Shown here in pieces: positions 61,207 through 64,000 of a DNA stretch of 64,000 nucleotides; position 1 is the stretch's first letter, and each line of letters begins with the position of its first letter. The DNA lies in NCBI RefSeq assembly GCF_004353915.1, contig NZ_SMRP01000012.1:62001-126000 (forward strand), written 5' to 3'. Source of the DNA: Paraburkholderia silviterrae. GTDB taxonomy: Bacteria > Pseudomonadota > Gammaproteobacteria > Burkholderiales > Burkholderiaceae. The notes under the pieces are model-generated. The model saw nothing but the letters and a program-made list of their open reading frames with translations, was not told where the DNA came from and did not search any database. A program made the translations under genes and the position numbers.

Positions 61207-64000
61207 GGTGTCCGGCCGCCACGACGGCGTGAAGCAGTATCTGGAGGAAGGCCGCAAGGTCGACCGCGACATCGATCGCGACGACCTCGACGAGCGCGTG
61301 GTGCTCGCCGGCGATCTCGACCTGACCAACGCGGTGATCCAGTCGATCAATGCCGCGCCAGGTGTCGAGCGTTACCTGTCGATCACGCTCTCCTTCAAGG
61401 AGGATCACGTCGATCGCCAGACGCTGTTCCAGATCGTGCGCGACTTCGAAGCGTTCGCGCTGCACGCATACGGCCCGGACGAATACAGCTTCTATGCGGA
61501 AGCTCACCTGCCCCGCATCAAGAGCTATGTGGACCAGTCGAGCGGTGAACTGGTCGAGCGCAAGCCGCATATCCATATCGTCATTCCGCGCTGGAACCTG
61601 CTGGCCGAAAAGCACCTTGAACCGCTTGGTTACGTGCGTTCAAACCTGAGCTTCATCGACGCATTCCAGGAGCACGTGAACGCGAAATACGGGCTGGCAA
61701 GCCCGAAGGACAACCGGCGCACGTTGCTCACCGATGCGTCGGAAATGATCAGCCGCTACCGCGGCGACCTGTTCCGCGCGAACAGCCGCGAGCTCAAGGA
61801 ACAGATTCTCGACGCGGTGCTCGATCGCCAGATCGAGAACCACGCCGACTTCATGGCGCTGCTGCAGGAGCACGGCGCCGTACGCATGCGCAACGCCGGC
61901 CGCGACAATGCCTATCCGAACGTGAAGCCCGCCGGCGCCGGCAAGGGCGTGAACCTCAAGGAATACGTGTTCACGCCTGAATTCATCGAACTGCCGACCG
62001 CCGAAAAGCTGCAGGCGCTCTCGGCCGATGCCGTCGACCGTTACGAAACGGGTGTTGCGCCGCGACGCACGCCCGGGCACATCACCGCCGTACTCAACGA
62101 GTGGTACGCGAGGCGCGCGCGCGAGGTGAAGTATCTCAACAGCGGCAGCCGTCAGTACCAGCGCTACCAGGAATCCTCCCCCCACGACCGCGAGCTGATG
62201 CTCGCGGATCTTGAACGCGGTTTTTACGCACAACATCTGAAGGCATATCATGACCGAGCAGACGACTCCCTCCCAGGCCTCGACGGATATCTTCAACGAT
62301 CCGGACGCGCATTTGAATTCGGCGCCCAGCCGTCCTACGCCGTCGACGGGCCCGGCGCGCGCGAAACCGACCTCGACGCCGCGGGACACGTCGACGATGG
62401 ATACGGCGGGCTCGATGCCGAGTTTGACCTTGTCGCAGGTGGGGCGTACCCGTCGCCCGAACCCTTCGACGCTTTGCGAGACCTGTCCGGCCGCCCTGTG
62501 GACGGCATCGGACATCGATCTGCAGTGCTATTGCCGGGTGATGCGCTTTACCAGCTGGAGTCAGACGGCGCCGTATCCGCGGATCGCCTGCGATGGACTG
62601 CAGATCGCCATGGAGAGCCTGCAGCGCAACGAGTAGGCGGCCCCGCAGTTGCCCCTGCATTTGCCACGCCTCCCGGCCACCTGGATGCGTACCACCGTGC
62701 GCTTGAGGCGCACTACGCGTTCGGCGATCCGCTCATCGATCCATTCAACAGCCTGCCGCCGATGCGATCTCCGGCGACAGACGCACCGGCCGGCATGTCG
62801 CCGCCTGGCTGGTTTGCCGGTCTGCGACACGATCCGTTTGCGGACCGGCTTGACGCGATCGATGTGCCGTTCGATTTCGAGGCTGGCCGGCCATTCAACC
62901 TGCCACCGCCCGTGCTCACAGACGACGCGCCACCGTACCGGTCGCGCCGCTCGCGCGCTGGCGACGCCGCGTTTGCTACACCGCGCCACACCGGACGGGT
63001 GTCCGACAACGTGCTGTCGCAGCTGGCGCGCGAGATTCGACAGCGTGACGAGTCAGTTAATCAGTATGCCGAATTTAATGAGGTCCGCCAGGGTCTCGAC
63101 GCCCGCCGTCTGCTGGCCGAGCTGTCCCACACGCACGGGGTGCGGCCGGCGAAATACCCGGTTGTCACCGGCCGCGACGGCGCCGATCGCATCCGCGCAG
63201 GCTCGCGCAACCTCAACGTGTCGGACTTCCTCACGAAGGAACTGAATCTGTCGTGGCGGGAAGCGGCTCCGCTGCTGCGCGAGGTCTGGCAGCGACAGCA
63301 GGCCGGAGAGCCGGTCCCGGCCCCGTGCGAGCTGCCGCGCGCCGCACTCTGGCGTGAATATTCGGTCGCGCGCGAAGCGCATGTCGCGGCCCGCATCGAC
63401 GCGTGGCTTGCACAGCGCGCGAGCGAACAGCAGCGCCGCGGTGAGATCCGCGCCGCGTTCGAAACGAGACGGGCGGCGATCAGGCAGGACGTGGGTCTGA
63501 AGCCGGCCGGGCGGCGTGCGGCGACGTCGCTCGCCCGTGCCGATCGCCTTGGCCGTGAGGACGCGCTGCGCGAATCCATCGCGCGCGAGCGGGCGGCACT
63601 CAGGGCCGAATTCGGATCCGCGGGCGGCCCGAGCTTTTCCGGCTGGCTGCGCACGCGGGCCGAACAGGGAGATGAGCGGGCGCTCGAGGAGCTGCGCCGC
63701 ACCGCGGGACCGGAGCGGCTGGCCGTTGCGCTCGAGGATGACGCCGGCGACGGGGCGTTCAACGTGATCCGGCCGAACACGCCGCGCCCGCATGGGCACG
63801 ATGAGTGCAACGCGATCATTTTTCGCTCGCCCCAGCTGTCGTGGTCGGTCAATGAGCGTGGTCACGTCACATACCGCCACGATGGCCGCGACGTCGTTCG
63901 CGATCGCGGCACGAGCGTGCAGGTGCTGCAGGTTGACCGGGCCGCCATCGAGACCGGGCTTCGCCTCGCGCAGGCCAAGTTCGGCCGCACGCTCGAACTG
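61196..64000 (+). CDS. Conjugative relaxase with LPD7 domain, 3' end beyond window
   Basis: The frame is open for 935 codons from GTG 61196 to base 64000. The first 300 residues are a relaxase: SGRHDGVKQYLEEGRK, VERYLSITLSFKED, DEYSFYAEAHLPRIKSY, KPHIHIVIP with metal-binding His125 and His127, and ASPKDNRRTLLTDASEMI. The far end (LSWSVNERGHVTYRHDGRDV, then AIETGLRLAQAKFG) is an LPD7 domain. Residues about 352-480 are read from DNA that also encodes a nested protein in another frame, and codon choice there is atypical (many CGA, GGA). TTG 61199 is an alternative start. It should nick oriT and lead the transferred strand. Confidence 0.88.
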   Translation, partial: MLIRVSGRHDGVKQYLEEGRKVDRDIDRDDLDERVVLAGDLDLTNAVIQSINAAPGVERYLSITLSFKEDHVDRQTLFQIVRDFEAFALHAYGPDEYSFYAEAHLPRIKSYVDQSSGELVERKPHIHIVIPRWNLLAEKHLEPLGYVRSNLSFIDAFQEHVNAKYGLASPKDNRRTLLTDASEMISRYRGDLFRANSRELKEQILDAVLDRQIENHADFMALLQEHGAVRMRNAGRDNAYPNVKPAGAGKGVNLKEYVFTPEFIELPTAEKLQALSADAVDRYETGVAPRRTPGHITAVLNEWYARRAREVKYLNSGSRQYQRYQESSPHDRELMLADLERGFYAQHLKAYHDRADDSLPGLDGYLQRSGRAFEFGAQPSYAVDGPGARETDLDAAGHVDDGYGGLDAEFDLVAGGAYPSPEPFDALRDLSGRPVDGIGHRSAVLLPGDALYQLESDGAVSADRLRWTADRHGEPAAQRVGGPAVAPAFATPPGHLDAYHRALEAHYAFGDPLIDPFNSLPPMRSPATDAPAGMSPPGWFAGLRHDPFADRLDAIDVPFDFEAGRPFNLPPPVLTDDAPPYRSRRSRAGDAAFATPRHTGRVSDNVLSQLAREIRQRDESVNQYAEFNEVRQGLDARRLLAELSHTHGVRPAKYPVVTGRDGADRIRAGSRNLNVSDFLTKELNLSWREAAPLLREVWQRQQAGEPVPAPCELPRAALWREYSVAREAHVAARIDAWLAQRASEQQRRGEIRAAFETRRAAIRQDVGLKPAGRRAATSLARADRLGREDALRESIARERAALRAEFGSAGGPSFSGWLRTRAEQGDERALEELRRTAGPERLAVALEDDAGDGAFNVIRPNTPRPHGHDECNAIIFRSPQLSWSVNERGHVTYRHDGRDVVRDRGTSVQVLQVDRAAIETGLRLAQAKFGRTLEL
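62250..62636 (+). CDS. Cys-rich transfer protein nested inside the relaxase gene (128 aa)
   Basis: ATG 62250 follows GAAGG (62239-62243) with a 6-base spacer, a strong ribosome-binding site. The frame is +1 relative to the relaxase. The N-terminal 70 residues are Ser/Thr/Pro-rich (MTEQTTPSQASTDIFNDPDA). The C-terminal domain is compact: LCETCPAALWTASDIDLQCY, CRVMRFTSWS, ACDGLQIAMES, with Cys at 76, 79, 93, 95 and 114. This CxxC-CxC pattern resembles small conjugal-transfer proteins known from other plasmids. Codons in this frame follow the GC-rich norm better than the relaxase frame does. The function is unknown; metal binding is likely. Confidence 0.65.
   Translation: MTEQTTPSQASTDIFNDPDAHLNSAPSRPTPSTGPARAKPTSTPRDTSTMDTAGSMPSLTLSQVGRTRRPNPSTLCETCPAALWTASDIDLQCYCRVMRFTSWSQTAPYPRIACDGLQIAMESLQRNE

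Overview
The window reads as part of a large conjugative plasmid or megaplasmid of a Burkholderiaceae bacterium (Burkholderia, Paraburkholderia or Caballeronia type). The evidence is a Burkholderiales trimeric porin, a sodium:solute symporter with its small DUF3311-type partner, an imuA-imuB-dnaE2 mutasome, high-GC codon use in most genes, a ParA/ParB/Rep replicon and a complete VirB/VirD4 transfer region. The species assignment is an inference.

Layout. (1) 1-4.0 kb: the start of a LuxR-type regulator, two small secreted proteins, a small HTH regulator with matching palindromes, and an Xre/RES-type toxin-antitoxin pair. (2) 4.4-17.0 kb, metabolic cargo: a porin; a symporter, DUF3311-like protein, amidase and divergent LysR regulator; then a second cluster with an alpha/beta hydrolase, AraC regulator, RidA-like protein, divergent adenylosuccinate-synthetase paralogue, flavin split-barrel protein and MFS transporter. 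(3) 17.5-24.3 kb: a LexA box followed by imuA, imuB, dnaE2, a small ORF and dinB, which form an SOS-induced mutagenesis operon. A probable very small sRNA is encoded on the opposite strand just upstream. (4) 24.3-27.3 kb: a decayed zone with an integrase pseudogene that carries eight copies of an 8-bp repeat. (5) 27.3-32.0 kb, replicon: four 18-bp parS-like palindromes, parB and parA (minus strand), an iteron array with a DnaA box, and a Rep_3-type initiator. (6) 33.2-37.1 kb: an AT-richer three-gene operon (7TM sensor, diguanylate cyclase with a degenerate EAL domain, LuxR-type regulator). (7) 37.6-64 kb, transfer region: small entry proteins, virB1-virB11, a GntR regulator, virD4, a DUF5710/LPD7 protein, StbB/StbC-like proteins, a secreted HNH-like protein, TrbM, MobC and a very large relaxase that runs off the right edge.

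The replicon maintains and segregates the element. The VirB channel, VirD4, MobC and the relaxase move it to new hosts. The Stb-like pair may link positioning to transfer. The cargo gives catabolic options and damage-induced mutagenesis. Many transfer genes overlap by ATGA, which suggests one long translationally coupled operon. An IS1111-type element is inserted exactly between virB4 and the next gene.

The main points for follow-up are a conserved-looking Cys-rich gene nested in another frame inside the relaxase gene, the three-gene c-di-GMP/LuxR operon, the divergent PurA paralogue cluster, the candidate anti-Shine-Dalgarno sRNA, and the precise IS1111 insertion with its presumed guide RNA. 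All family names come from recognising motifs by eye; no database search was made.
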